This document shows positions 53,991-62,572 of a stretch of DNA of 64,000 bases, piece after piece (positions within the stretch are counted from its first letter, which is position 1; each line of letters opens with the position of its first letter). The stretch is from Catelliglobosispora koreensis DSM 44566 (GTDB taxonomy: Bacteria > Actinomycetota > Actinomycetes > Mycobacteriales > Micromonosporaceae). Under the pieces are notes generated by a model. That model was not told the origin of the DNA. It saw only the letters and a program-made list of their open reading frames with translations, and made no database searches. A program made the position numbers and the translations under genes. The stretch spans positions 885,911-949,910 of the forward strand of contig NZ_KB903249.1 of the NCBI RefSeq assembly GCF_000379685.1, written 5' to 3'.

Positions 53991-54437
53991 ATGCAGACAC
54001 GCTTGTCAGAGGCGGCCACGACCCTGTTCCGGGTCGTGATTGGCCTCTTATTCGCGATCCACGGCGCCTCAGGGCTCTTCGGCATGTTCGGCGGACATCG
54101 CGGCACCGGTGCCGCGATCGCCGTCGGCGACTGGCCGGGCTGGTGGGCAGCCCTCATCCAGTTCGCCGGTGGGCTTTTAGTGATGACGGGCCTGGCCACG
54201 AGGGTCGCCGCGATCATCTGCTCAGGATCGATGGCCTACGCCTACTTCGTAGTCCACGCCCCGCTGGCACTGTGGCCGCTCAATAACGGTGGTGAACTCG
54301 CGGCCATGTTCTGCTGGTCGTTCTTCCTCATCGCGATACTCGGTCCGGGCCGGTACGCGCTTGATGCGCTATTCCGAAAGCCAGGCAAAGTGACAGACTC
54401 GTCTCGTCAACATACGATGGAATACGAGACTTCATAG
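53991..54437 (+). CDS. DoxX-family membrane protein
   Basis: 148 aa with four predicted membrane helices (VVIGLLFAIHGASGLFGMFG, WWAALIQFAGGLLVMTGLA, AAIICSGSMAYAYFVV, LAAMFCWSFFLIAILGPG). DoxX proteins are small quinone- or thiosulfate-related membrane proteins of mostly unknown function. The ATG at 53991 has GGGAG 5 nt upstream; the longer frame to 53925 lacks a signal. It lies 100 bp after the alcohol dehydrogenase on the same strand. Confidence 0.85.
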   Translation: MQTRLSEAATTLFRVVIGLLFAIHGASGLFGMFGGHRGTGAAIAVGDWPGWWAALIQFAGGLLVMTGLATRVAAIICSGSMAYAYFVVHAPLALWPLNNGGELAAMFCWSFFLIAILGPGRYALDALFRKPGKVTDSSRQHTMEYETS

Positions 54438-54478
54438 CTGTCAGGGCCCCGCCCGGGGTTGCTGGTTCAGGAGGAGAT

Positions 54479-55939
54479 ATGGCTGTCCGTCAAGCAGCGG
54501 TACATCTGATCGGCAAGCCCGGGCTCCGCATCGGGGCAGAAGAAATAACAGAGTCATCCGGCGGTACTGTCGAGCACGTCTACGCCGCCACCGGCCAAAC
54601 CACCGCCCCCGTCGTGCTGGCCGGACCGTCCGAAATAGACCTCGCCGTCACCACCGCCCGGGCCGCCTTCCCGAAATGGCGCGACACCCCCGTCAACGAA
54701 CGCCGCGACATCCTGCTGCGCTTCGCCGACCTCATCGTCGAGCACGCCACGGAACTCAGCGATCTGCAAACCCTTGAAATCGGCGTCCCCGTGCAGTTGT
54801 CCCGGCAGATGCCCGCGATCGCCGCCGACTGGGTGCGCTACTACGCCGGGTGGGCCGACAAGTCCGGCGGCGACGTCATCAGCACCTGGCCGATCCGCAG
54901 CCTCAATTACACCCTCGATGAGCCTTACGGAGTGATAGCCGGAATCATCCCGTGGAACGGCTCACTCATGTCAATGGCACAGTTGCTCGGCCCCGCCTTA
55001 GCCACCGGCAACACCATCGTCGTCAAGCCATCGGAGCTCGCGCCGTTTGTCGCGACACGCATGGCTGAGCTGGCCGTCCAATCTGGACTGCCCACCGGCG
55101 CCGTCGTCGTCGTGCCCGGAGCGGCCGCCGCGGGGCAGGCGCTAGCCGGGCATCCCGGTGTCGGCAAAGTACATTTCACCGGCGGAGCGGTTACCGCCCG
55201 TAGCGTCCTGTCGAGCGCCGCCGAACACCTGACCCCGGTCGCCCTGGAGCTTGGCGGCAAATCTCCACATCTGGTCTTTGAAGACGCCGATATCCGTTTC
55301 GCCGCACGCGTAGCCATGAGTGGCGTCATCGCCCTATCTGGACAGGGATGTGCCAACGGAACCCGGCTGCTGGTGCACAAATCCGTTCGCGACCAGGTCC
55401 TGGACATCCTCGTGTCGCGGCTGCGTAAAACGAAACTCGGCGACCCGGCCGACGAAGCCACCGTGATGGGTCCCGTCGTGTCCCACAACGCATGCCAGCG
55501 CATCCTCGGCGTCATCGACCGCGGCCGGCAATCCGGCAACCTGGTCAGCGGCGGCAACCGCAGCGGCGGCGACCTTTCGGCAGGATTCTTCATCGAGCCT
55601 ACGGTTTTCGCCGATGTGGACCCCGCCGCGGAACTGGCACAGGAAGAGATATTCGGCCCCGTGCTTTCCGTGATCACCTTCGCTGACGAAGACGAGGGTG
55701 TCGCTTTAGCCAACGACACTCGTTATGGCTTGGGAGCCTATGTGCACACCAACGACCTGCGCCGGGCCCACCGGGTCAGCCGTGCGGTCGAAGCAGGTGC
55801 GGTATGGGTTAACGGCGCCCCTGGTCTCATGCCTTCGGTGCCTTTCGGTGGTGTGAAACAAAGCGGTTCGGGTCGTATCGGCGGTCTGGCCGGATTGCGG
55901 GAATTCCTGCGACCCAAGAACGTATGGATCCCGGTGTAA
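54479..55939 (+). CDS. Aldehyde dehydrogenase, second copy
   Basis: 486 aa. The catalytic Cys is in SGQGCANGTRLLVH, the Glu in LELGGKSPHLVFED, and the active-site Asn region reads IIPWNGSLMSMAQ. A strong ribosome binding site (AGGAGGAG) directly precedes the ATG. It is only distantly similar to the dehydrogenase at 51356, so it is not a recent duplicate and probably has another substrate. Monocistronic or with the DoxX gene 41 bp upstream; AATACGAG (54421-54428), also seen before the first dehydrogenase, lies just upstream. Confidence 0.88.
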   Translation: MAVRQAAVHLIGKPGLRIGAEEITESSGGTVEHVYAATGQTTAPVVLAGPSEIDLAVTTARAAFPKWRDTPVNERRDILLRFADLIVEHATELSDLQTLEIGVPVQLSRQMPAIAADWVRYYAGWADKSGGDVISTWPIRSLNYTLDEPYGVIAGIIPWNGSLMSMAQLLGPALATGNTIVVKPSELAPFVATRMAELAVQSGLPTGAVVVVPGAAAAGQALAGHPGVGKVHFTGGAVTARSVLSSAAEHLTPVALELGGKSPHLVFEDADIRFAARVAMSGVIALSGQGCANGTRLLVHKSVRDQVLDILVSRLRKTKLGDPADEATVMGPVVSHNACQRILGVIDRGRQSGNLVSGGNRSGGDLSAGFFIEPTVFADVDPAAELAQEEIFGPVLSVITFADEDEGVALANDTRYGLGAYVHTNDLRRAHRVSRAVEAGAVWVNGAPGLMPSVPFGGVKQSGSGRIGGLAGLREFLRPKNVWIPV

Positions 55940-56159
55940 TCGCCATTTCGGCTAACGCTCGGTAACCCTTGCAGAGGCGATACGTGTTTCAACGGCCCTT
56001 TGTGTTGCGTTGGGTTTCACGACAGTGATGGCAAGTGTTAATGTGTCTGCAGATCGGCAGGTAGCACAGGCGTGAACCGTTTACAAGCGTTAGACGTAAA
56101 CTGTATGTACGGCTTGCCAAATGTGAAACGGGTTGCTGGCCGAGAGAAAGGGACGGGCT

Positions 56160-56621
56160 ATGGCTCAATACATTGTGACCATCACCCCGGTCTTGGGTAG
56201 TGGTGGCGACGAGGATGCGGCCTCCCGCACGACAATGCGAGTGGTCGCCGAAGACGGTCAGGCATACATCAAAGAACTGACCGTCCGGGTAGCCGACAAC
56301 GCCAAGCTTGGTCCCGGCGAGGTGATCCAGGTCGACCTAGACATTCTGCTGCAGGCGTTCGCGCGCCGTCAGCACACAGAAGCCGTCTCCACAGCATCCC
56401 CCGTAGCAACGGGTGAACGCCGCACCATCGCCTCGCTGGCCGCGCGCCGCAAACCCGACCGCGCTTACCGCCGGATGCCGGATCCGGCTGAGGTCAAGGC
56501 AACCTACCTCGCCAGCCGCACCATCACCGGGGTCGCGGAACACTACGGTGTGCCCACGCACACCGCGCAAGGCTGGGTGAGCCGGTTGCGCCGCAAGGGA
56601 GTCATCCCCGCGGGCAAGTAA
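56160..56621 (+). CDS. Small helix-turn-helix protein
   Basis: 153 aa, not assigned to a known regulator family. The N-terminal 75 residues look β-rich (MAQYIVTITPVLG ... IKELTVRVADNAKLGPGEVIQVDLDILL). The C-terminus carries a helix-turn-helix (VKATYLASRTITGVAEHYGVPTHTAQGWVSRLRRKG, about 115-150), as in DNA-binding proteins of actinobacteria that act with other nucleoid or regulatory proteins. The ATG at 56160 is preceded by GAAAGGGA. It stands alone after 220 bp of non-coding DNA and converges on the acyl-CoA dehydrogenase-like gene. Confidence 0.75.
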   Translation: MAQYIVTITPVLGSGGDEDAASRTTMRVVAEDGQAYIKELTVRVADNAKLGPGEVIQVDLDILLQAFARRQHTEAVSTASPVATGERRTIASLAARRKPDRAYRRMPDPAEVKATYLASRTITGVAEHYGVPTHTAQGWVSRLRRKGVIPAGK

Positions 56622-56642
56622 CCCGCCCCACCCCAGCCCCTT

Positions 56643-57785
56643 TTAGAACATGCCGGTGTCGATGGGTTCGCCCACCAGCAAAGCACCGACAGTGGCATAG
56701 GAATTGCGCCCGGCCACGAAATGCTGCGTGGCCGTGTGCACGTCACGCATCCGCCGCTGCACCGGTGACGTGTCATAAACCGCACTGCCACCCGCGAGCC
56801 CATAGGCCGCGTCCACAACAGACGCCGCCAGCGTGGTCACCTGAGCCGCAGCCGCCCGCGTCCCAGCCCGGTCCTGCGCCGACGTTTGCCCGGCCACCGA
56901 ACGCTGCCACGCCTGTGCCGCCTCATCGCGCAGCAGTGCCCTGGCCGCCCGCAGCAACGTGTGCGCCTCACCCAGCCGGTCCTGAAACGTCGCCGAGGCA
57001 GCCAGCCGGGTCGCACTCAGCGACGGCCGTTTCCCGCCCGTGGCAAGGCTGATCGCATCGTCCAAAGCAGACGTCGCCACACCCACCGCGACTGAGGCGA
57101 TGATGAGACTCGACTGCGCGATGCTGTTGACCGCACGGATCGTCTCCGGCTGACCCTCCACCAGTTCCACCGCATGGCTCGCCGGGCAGAACGCGCCTGA
57201 GACCGCCATATCGTTACTGCCGGTTCCCCGCAGCCCCATGGTGTGCCACGTGTCCACCAGCTGCGCCTTGTCAGCGGGAATCAGCATGATGCGGGTCAGC
57301 GGTGTCCCCGCATCCGACAGCTGCACCGCCCGGTCACTAACCAGCACACAGTTGAGGTAAAGCCACGACGCGTGCGGGCTTCCCGTCACGAACGGCCACT
57401 GGCCCGTTATCTTCCAGCCACCATCAACCGCCGTCGCGCGGCCCTTAGGCGCAACCGCCCCGGCGGCATAGACATCCGGCCCGCCCGCGTAAATGGCGTC
57501 CACGGCTTCCTTTTGCCCACAGCCGATGATGAGCTGCGACAAGCCAACCTGACCGACCGCCCACCCGACCGAACCGTCTGCCGTGGACAGTTCCTCAATG
57601 ACGCGAAGCGCTTCGGGCATCGGCAGCCCCAGGCCGCCATACTCCACTGGCACCAGCATGCGCAGGCATCCGGCGGCACGCAGATCGCTGACCAGATCGT
57701 CGGTCAGCCGCCGCCCCGCCTCGACCTCATCGGCCCGCTTGGCGACCTCCGGTAAAAGCTCGCTGACTGCTCTCTTCACATCCAC
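56643..57785 (-). CDS. Acyl-CoA dehydrogenase/flavin monooxygenase-like protein
   Basis: 380 aa. The acyl-CoA dehydrogenase fold is recognised from VPVEYGGLGLPMPEALRVIEELSTADGSVGWAVGQ, the flavin-binding region VDGGWKITGQWPFVTGSPHASWL and the helical C-terminal domain. This sub-branch (type 2 C-terminal, HsaA/DszC-like) includes FMN-dependent hydroxylases or N-oxygenases rather than true CoA dehydrogenases. The GTG at 57785 is chosen because conserved sequence begins there; the frame extends another 49 codons without a ribosome binding site. Divergent from the methyltransferase at 57853. Confidence 0.82.
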   Translation of the reverse strand: MDVKRAVSELLPEVAKRADEVEAGRRLTDDLVSDLRAAGCLRMLVPVEYGGLGLPMPEALRVIEELSTADGSVGWAVGQVGLSQLIIGCGQKEAVDAIYAGGPDVYAAGAVAPKGRATAVDGGWKITGQWPFVTGSPHASWLYLNCVLVSDRAVQLSDAGTPLTRIMLIPADKAQLVDTWHTMGLRGTGSNDMAVSGAFCPASHAVELVEGQPETIRAVNSIAQSSLIIASVAVGVATSALDDAISLATGGKRPSLSATRLAASATFQDRLGEAHTLLRAARALLRDEAAQAWQRSVAGQTSAQDRAGTRAAAAQVTTLAASVVDAAYGLAGGSAVYDTSPVQRRMRDVHTATQHFVAGRNSYATVGALLVGEPIDTGMF

Positions 57786-57823
57786 GACTGTTATCAGACC
57801 ATAGACAAGGCTAGTGTGTGAAC

Positions 57824-57837
57824 ATACTCGTAAAGAC
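57824..57837. promoter_or_regulatory. ACTCGTAAA-type motif, copy upstream of the methyltransferase
   Basis: ATACTCGTAAAGAC, matching 12 of 14 bases of the ACACTCGTAAACAC motif at 61019 and 62552 (read on the minus strand). It lies 15 bp before the methyltransferase start and between two divergent genes. Confidence 0.45.
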
Positions 57838-57852
57838 TTCTTGGGGGCACCG

Positions 57853-58941
57853 GTGACAAGCCCGGATACGCAGGCCAATGTATTCGCGATGCGCATGTGG
57901 AAATCGCTTCTCGCCACACAGGAACTCCTCACCTCCTATCTCGGGGTGCGGCTCGGGCTCTATGACGTGCTCGCCGCCTCGGGCGAACCGCTGACCGCAG
58001 CACAAGTCGCTGACAGAGCCGGGATCGCCGAACGTTACGCCCGCGAATGGCTGGAACAGCAAGCGGTCGCGGCCATCCTGACCGTCGACGACATACGGGC
58101 ACAGCCCGGCGAACGCCGCTACAGCATGCCCGCGGCCCACGCCGAAGTGCTGACCATTTCCGACAGTCCCGCCTCCATGGCCTCCCTCGCGGTGCTACCG
58201 CTCGGAGGCATCGCCTTAGCCCTGCCAACGCTTCTGTCGGCTTACCGCACCGGCGAAGGCGTGCCCGACAGTGTGTTTGGCATCGACTGGCGCGAAGGGC
58301 ACTCCGGCGCCAACCGGTCGCTGTTCGCCCACCAGCTCGCGGGCTGGATCAAAGAAAGCATGCCGGACGTTCACGAGACGCTGTCGCAACCGGGACGGCG
58401 CATCGCCGACGTCGCTTGCGGTGCCGGCTGGTCCAGCGTCGCCCTGGCACACGCCTATCCGGACGCGCACATCGACGGCCTGGACTTCGACGCCGACGCC
58501 ATCGCCGACGCGAAAATGCTTGCCGAAAAAGAAGGTGTCGCCGACCGGGTGCGCTTCGAAGCCCGCGACGCCGCTGACCCTGAGCTAGCCGGCGAATACG
58601 ACCTCGTGTGCCTTTTCGACGCCCTGCACGAAATCTCGCACCCAGTCGCGGTGCTCAAAGCGTGCCGGTCGCTCAAGAGTCCACAAGGGACAGTCCTGCT
58701 CATGGACGCCAAAGTAGCCACCGCCTTCACCGCTCCTGGCGACGATGTCGAGCGGTTCCAGTACTGCACCAGTGTTTTGCATTGCCTGCCCGCGGCGATG
58801 GTCGGCGAAGGCTCCACCGGAACCGGCACCGTGCTTCGCCCGCAAGCCGTGCGCACGCTAGCCAAACAAGCCGGATTCTCCGGCATGACCATCCTGCCGG
58901 CCACCGACGGCTTCCACCGCCTCTACCGCCTAGCCGGCTAA
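57853..58941 (+). CDS. SAM-dependent methyltransferase with N-terminal winged helix
   Basis: 362 aa from the GTG at 57853; an alternative GTG at 57814 would add 13 residues. The N-terminal domain (WKSLLATQELLTSYLGVRLGLYDVLAASGEPLTAAQVADRAGIAERYAREWLEQ) is a winged-helix dimerisation domain as in small-molecule methyltransferases. The catalytic domain has motif I IADVACGAGWSSVALA near residue 185 and FDALHEISHP. It probably methylates an O or N of the product. It is followed by a strong terminator at 58944-58982. Confidence 0.87.
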   Translation: MTSPDTQANVFAMRMWKSLLATQELLTSYLGVRLGLYDVLAASGEPLTAAQVADRAGIAERYAREWLEQQAVAAILTVDDIRAQPGERRYSMPAAHAEVLTISDSPASMASLAVLPLGGIALALPTLLSAYRTGEGVPDSVFGIDWREGHSGANRSLFAHQLAGWIKESMPDVHETLSQPGRRIADVACGAGWSSVALAHAYPDAHIDGLDFDADAIADAKMLAEKEGVADRVRFEARDAADPELAGEYDLVCLFDALHEISHPVAVLKACRSLKSPQGTVLLMDAKVATAFTAPGDDVERFQYCTSVLHCLPAAMVGEGSTGTGTVLRPQAVRTLAKQAGFSGMTILPATDGFHRLYRLAG

Positions 58942-58943
58942 AG

Positions 58944-58982
58944 CTTTACGGGGAGGTGCGCCCTCGGCACCTCCCCGTAAAG
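58944..58982. terminator. Bidirectional terminator
   Basis: A perfect 16-bp stem (58944-58959 with 58967-58982, arm beginning CTTTACGGGGAGG) and a 7-nt loop, between the converging methyltransferase and carrier-protein genes. It lacks a long T-run, as is usual for actinobacterial terminators. Confidence 0.8.
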
Positions 58983-58993
58983 GGCTCCTATAA

Positions 58994-59281
58994 CTACTTC
59001 TTGTCAGCGAGCTTCTTGATAACGAGATCCTGCACCGCGCCCACCGTGGTGATCTGACGGGCGGTCTTCTCATCGATCGGGTCGAGGTCGAATTCGTCCT
59101 CAAGCGCGAACGCCACCTCCATCAGGGCAAGGGAGTGATAGCCCAGGTCCTGAATCAGGATCGATTGCGCGGTGACGGTCACATCCTGCTTGGGTGCCAT
59201 GTCACCGATAACGGTCAGGACCTTAGCCCGGACAACATCTTCTGACAGGTCCGTGCTGACGGGGGTCGCCTGCTCGGTCAT
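58994..59281 (-). CDS. Acyl/peptidyl carrier protein
   Basis: 95 aa. SILIQDLGYHSLALMEVAFALEDEF is the helix-2 region of a carrier protein; the Ser in YHSL is the probable phosphopantetheine site, with His in place of the usual Asp of DSL. The ATG at 59281 has GGAGG upstream and removes an unrelated 79-codon extension of the frame. It is the third gene of an operon with the FMNH2-dependent monooxygenase and FMN reductase, one base after the reductase stop. It probably carries the substrate oxidised by the monooxygenase or joined by the condensation domain at 61048. Confidence 0.87.
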   Translation of the reverse strand: MTEQATPVSTDLSEDVVRAKVLTVIGDMAPKQDVTVTAQSILIQDLGYHSLALMEVAFALEDEFDLDPIDEKTARQITTVGAVQDLVIKKLADKK

Positions 59282-59282
59282 T

Positions 59283-59894
59283 TCAACTTCCTCCAGTCGG
59301 GATTGGACTTCGGTTCTCCATCGAGACCGAAAGGCGTTCGAACCCGTCGCGGTGGCGCCACAAGACAGCCCCCAGCGTCGGAGCGTGCGAGGTGATCCAG
59401 CTGCCGATAACAGGATTGAGATCGGCGAACTCTTCTTCGATAACCGATAGTGCGGGAACAGGAACACTTGCTCCCAGTTCCGTGAGCAAGGGACACAGGA
59501 ACTGGTCTGCCGCACCACGATGGCGGGCCCACCCGGCGGTCATGGCCGCCACGGCCACGGTGCCAGACAGCCCGTCAATGGGCAGCATGTCTAGGAAAAG
59601 CTTGAGCAGCCCCGAATAGGCGCCCTTGAAGGTCGGGCTGACAACAATGAGCAAACCCGGCTGGCGCACCGCCTTAAGCGCCTGCTCGACCGCGTCAGGC
59701 GCCGCCACGCTGGAACTGGCCCGCGCCGGAATGATGGCCCCAAGCTCAGACAGGTCAACAACATCCGGCTCAGCCAGCGTCACACCCTCAGGCGCCAAAG
59801 CCGTGCGCAACGCGTCAGCCAGCGCCACGGCGACCGTGGAGGTCCGCGAACCCTGACGCGGGTTGCCAATGACCAAAGTGGTCGGTGTGCTCAC
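59283..59894 (-). CDS. NAD(P)H-dependent FMN reductase (SsuE-like)
   Basis: 203 aa from the GTG at 59894, which overlaps the preceding stop (GTGA). The flavin-phosphate loop GNPRQGSRTST is near residue 11, and VVSPTFKGAYSGLLKLFLDML is the core SsuE-type motif. It supplies reduced FMN to the monooxygenase encoded directly upstream. The reading frame upstream of the GTG has no likeness to the family. Operon with 59891 and 58994. Confidence 0.88.
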   Translation of the reverse strand: MSTPTTLVIGNPRQGSRTSTVAVALADALRTALAPEGVTLAEPDVVDLSELGAIIPARASSSVAAPDAVEQALKAVRQPGLLIVVSPTFKGAYSGLLKLFLDMLPIDGLSGTVAVAAMTAGWARHRGAADQFLCPLLTELGASVPVPALSVIEEEFADLNPVIGSWITSHAPTLGAVLWRHRDGFERLSVSMENRSPIPTGGS

Positions 59895-60973
59895 AGCAAG
59901 CCCCGCTTTCGCAGAATAGGCATGACACCTTCGCCGAAGGCGTAGGCCTCCTCCAGATGCGGCTGGCCAGAAAGGATCAGATGCGTCAGCCCGGTGTCGT
60001 GGTATTCCTCGATCCTGGCCGCCACCTCCTCGTGACTGCCCACGAGCGCGACTCCAGCCCCCGGCCGCACCAGGCCGTAACCGGCCCACACGTTCGGGTA
60101 GATCTCCAGGTTGTCCGTGCTGCCACCGTGCAGGGCGGCCATACGCCGCTGCCCCTCCGATTCGCTTCGGGCGAAACGTTTCTGGGCCTGAGCGATGCGC
60201 TCAGGATCCATGCCGGCCAGCAGCCGCTCAGTGACCTCCCACGCCTCCTGCGAGGTGTCGCGGCTGATGATGTGAAACCGCGTCCCGAATTCCAGGGTGC
60301 GCTCGTGTTTGGCGGCGAGCTCACTGACCTCTTTGGTCAAATTCCGCATCGCGTCAGGCGATTCGCCCCAGCTCAAATACACGTCGGCATGCGCGGCAGC
60401 CGCACGTTGTGCCCCAGCCGATGCGCCACCGAGCAACACCAATGGGCGTACCGGATGCGGGCGAGTCAGCAGGCCAGCCTTGATGTGGAAGTGCTCGCCC
60501 TCAAAGTCGAACGGCTTGCCCTTCCACGCCTGCGACCACACATCAAGGAATTCCGCGGTGCGCTCATAACGCTGATCGTGGTCAAGCCAATCGCCGTAAC
60601 GCTTTTGCTCGTCGGCGTCGCCGCCGGTCACGATGTTGAGCATGAGCCGGCCGCCCGACAGGCGCTGGAACGTCGCCGACATTTGCGCGGCCACCATCGG
60701 CGGCATCGATCCCGGGCGCAAAGCGATCATAAAATTCATTTTTTGGGTGTACGCCGCGAGCGCGCTGGAAACGAGCCAAGGATCCTCGCAGAACATGCCG
60801 GTAGGAATCAGCGCTCCAACGAAACCGAACCGGTCAATCGCCTGGGCGACCTGGCTCAGATAGGCGAGATCAGGCTCGCGGCGGATGTTCGTCTCAGACG
60901 AGCCGTCCGCACTTTTGGCGACTTCACGCCCGTCTCCGTGCAACGGCATGAACCAGTGCAGCCGCAATGTCAT
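59891..60973 (-). CDS. FMNH2-dependent monooxygenase, SsuD-like (luciferase family)
   Basis: 360 aa. LRLHWFMPLHGDGRE, GFVGALIPTGMFCEDPWLVSSALAA, SGGRLMLNIVTGGD and WLDHDQRYERTAEFLDVW are hallmarks of the SsuD branch of the LLM flavin-oxidoreductases. Reduced FMN from the coupled SsuE-like reductase would be used to oxygenate the substrate. The ATG at 60973 is chosen because GGAGG lies 5 nt upstream; another ATG five codons earlier (60988) is possible. With the carrier protein in the same operon a role in natural-product oxidation is more likely than sulfonate use; that is inference. Confidence 0.88.
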   Translation of the reverse strand: MTLRLHWFMPLHGDGREVAKSADGSSETNIRREPDLAYLSQVAQAIDRFGFVGALIPTGMFCEDPWLVSSALAAYTQKMNFMIALRPGSMPPMVAAQMSATFQRLSGGRLMLNIVTGGDADEQKRYGDWLDHDQRYERTAEFLDVWSQAWKGKPFDFEGEHFHIKAGLLTRPHPVRPLVLLGGASAGAQRAAAAHADVYLSWGESPDAMRNLTKEVSELAAKHERTLEFGTRFHIISRDTSQEAWEVTERLLAGMDPERIAQAQKRFARSESEGQRRMAALHGGSTDNLEIYPNVWAGYGLVRPGAGVALVGSHEEVAARIEEYHDTGLTHLILSGQPHLEEAYAFGEGVMPILRKRGLL

Positions 60974-61018
60974 CAGCGCCTCCGCCATCCGCTTGCTTGC
61001 GTTCTCTCGTATATGCGC

Positions 61019-61032
61019 GTGTTTACGAGTGT
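61019..61032. promoter_or_regulatory. ACTCGTAAA-type motif, copy upstream of the monooxygenase operon
   Basis: Plus-strand GTGTTTACGAGTGT, identical over 14 bases to 62552-62565. It is the right side of a longer inverted repeat, CTCGTA-N12-TACGAG, and lies 46 bp before the SsuD-like start. Confidence 0.5.
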
Positions 61033-61047
61033 CCAGTCACGAGGCTG

Positions 61048-62538
61048 TCAGGCATCCGCGCTCGTTGTCAATAGACCTGCCAACCTCGCGTCAGGCTCAT
61101 CGACCACGGCAGCCGCCAACGCGGCGAATCCGCGCAGGAAAGCCTCACCCCCAGCCGCCTCAAGCTGATCAGGGGCGCGGAAAAGCGCGGCCTTCATCGC
61201 CGACTCGCCAACAGGAACCAGAGCCAGCTCAAACGGGAACCTGCTGCCGATGTCGGTGGGCACAACGAGTTCAAAGTGGACCCCGCCGCCGGTACGCAGG
61301 TGCTGTGTCTCAGTCATCACGTTGAACATCACGTTGTCCGCACGGCCGCCACCGGTGTCGACCAGATTCGTCGGCAGCAACTGAAACGGCAGCTCGCTGT
61401 AGGTGAACGCCCCGAGCACAGCTTTGTGGCAATGCCGCACGAGATCGGTGAAGGACCGCTGCGCCGCGACATCGGCCCGCAACAGCACCATGCCGGCCAG
61501 CAGACCCACGGTTTCCCGCAGTTCGGGGCGGGTGCGGTTGGCGAACATGGAAGCCACGGAAATGTCGCCCTGCCCGGTCACCCGGTGCAGCTGCGCCTGA
61601 AACAACGCCAGCAGCACCGTGAACGGCGTCGTCTGCTCCCGCTTGGCCAGGTCACGCAACCCCGACACCACACGCGCCGGCAAGTCCACCGTGTCCACCC
61701 GCGCCGCACCATCCACCCCGGACAGTCCCGCGCCATCTTCGGCCCCTGCGCCCGAAGCACCGGAAGCCAAGCCGCCCGAAGCACCGCCGCCCGTGGAAGC
61801 CGAGCCGCCCGAACCCACTCCGCCCGTCACGGAAGCGCCCGAAGCGCCGGCGCCGGAAACAGCAGCGCCAGAAGCCGAGGCAGCGGAAGCAGGAGGAGCA
61901 GACGTGAGCTGGGGGAGGCGGGCGCCGGCCAGTTGACGCCGCCAATAGTCCTGGTGGCGTTTGAGGCGGTCCCCGGCCAGCAGGGCTTTCTGCCACTCCA
62001 CGAACTCGCGCGGCGACCAGCCCAAGGGAGCCAGCGATGCCGTGCCGCCGGTGTGTATGTCGTAAAGCAAACACAAGTCCCGCAACAAGATCCCCGTCGA
62101 CCACGCGTCGGTGACGAGATGGTGCAGGTTCAGGCAGAACAGGTGCTCACGGGCGGTTATCCGCCATAGGCGGGCGCGCACCGGCCACTGTTGCGGGTCG
62201 ATGGGGGAGCTGAGTTCCTGCGCCAACGCCTTGTCCGCCGCCGTGGACGGATCGTCGTGAGTGGACAGATCCTCCAGCACGACGGGCTCTGGCCGGGGCG
62301 CGTGGATGCGCTGGGACAGCCGTGGCCCGCGTCCCTGAAACGTCGTGCGCAGGGAATCGTGGCGCGCCGCGAGATCGTTTACCGCCCGCTGAAACGCGTC
62401 AAGATCTAGCGATCCGCGCACGCGGCAGACAACAGGGCAGTTCAGCGCCCCATAGTCGGTGCGATAGTGCTTGATCATCCAGAGCAGCCGCTGGGAAACG
62501 GAGGCGGGCACGTCATAGGTTTCCGTTGTCTCCACCAC
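61048..62538 (-). CDS. Stand-alone NRPS-type condensation domain with low-complexity insert
   Basis: 496 aa, GTG start. The protein begins with VSQRLLWMIKHY and has the active-site motif LNLHHLVTDAW (His-His-x-x-x-Asp, the usual Gly replaced by Ala). Later FTVLLALFQAQLHRVTGQGDISVASMFANR and SELPFQLLPTNL follow typical condensation-domain patterns. Between the two halves is an insert of about 60 residues almost entirely of Ala, Gly and Ser (about 220-280), unusual for this fold and probably a disordered linker. No adenylation or carrier domain is attached. It should join a carrier-bound acyl group to an amine or alcohol; the carrier protein at 58994 is the obvious partner. Confidence 0.87.
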   Translation of the reverse strand: MVETTETYDVPASVSQRLLWMIKHYRTDYGALNCPVVCRVRGSLDLDAFQRAVNDLAARHDSLRTTFQGRGPRLSQRIHAPRPEPVVLEDLSTHDDPSTAADKALAQELSSPIDPQQWPVRARLWRITAREHLFCLNLHHLVTDAWSTGILLRDLCLLYDIHTGGTASLAPLGWSPREFVEWQKALLAGDRLKRHQDYWRRQLAGARLPQLTSAPPASAASASGAAVSGAGASGASVTGGVGSGGSASTGGGASGGLASGASGAGAEDGAGLSGVDGAARVDTVDLPARVVSGLRDLAKREQTTPFTVLLALFQAQLHRVTGQGDISVASMFANRTRPELRETVGLLAGMVLLRADVAAQRSFTDLVRHCHKAVLGAFTYSELPFQLLPTNLVDTGGGRADNVMFNVMTETQHLRTGGGVHFELVVPTDIGSRFPFELALVPVGESAMKAALFRAPDQLEAAGGEAFLRGFAALAAAVVDEPDARLAGLLTTSADA

Positions 62539-62551
62539 CCGAGGATAGCTA

Positions 62552-62565
62552 GTGTTTACGAGTGT
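62552..62565. promoter_or_regulatory. ACTCGTAAA-type motif between condensation and diiron genes
   Basis: Plus-strand GTGTTTACGAGTGT. It lies in the 34-bp gap between the divergent condensation gene (start 62538) and diiron-enzyme gene (start 62573), so it may overlap promoter elements of both. Confidence 0.5.
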
Positions 62566-62572
62566 GGGCGAG

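Noticed and set aside
54438-54478. Terminator before the second aldehyde dehydrogenase
   Set aside because: The GC-rich stretch can pair only weakly, and the gap is short enough for co-transcription with DoxX.
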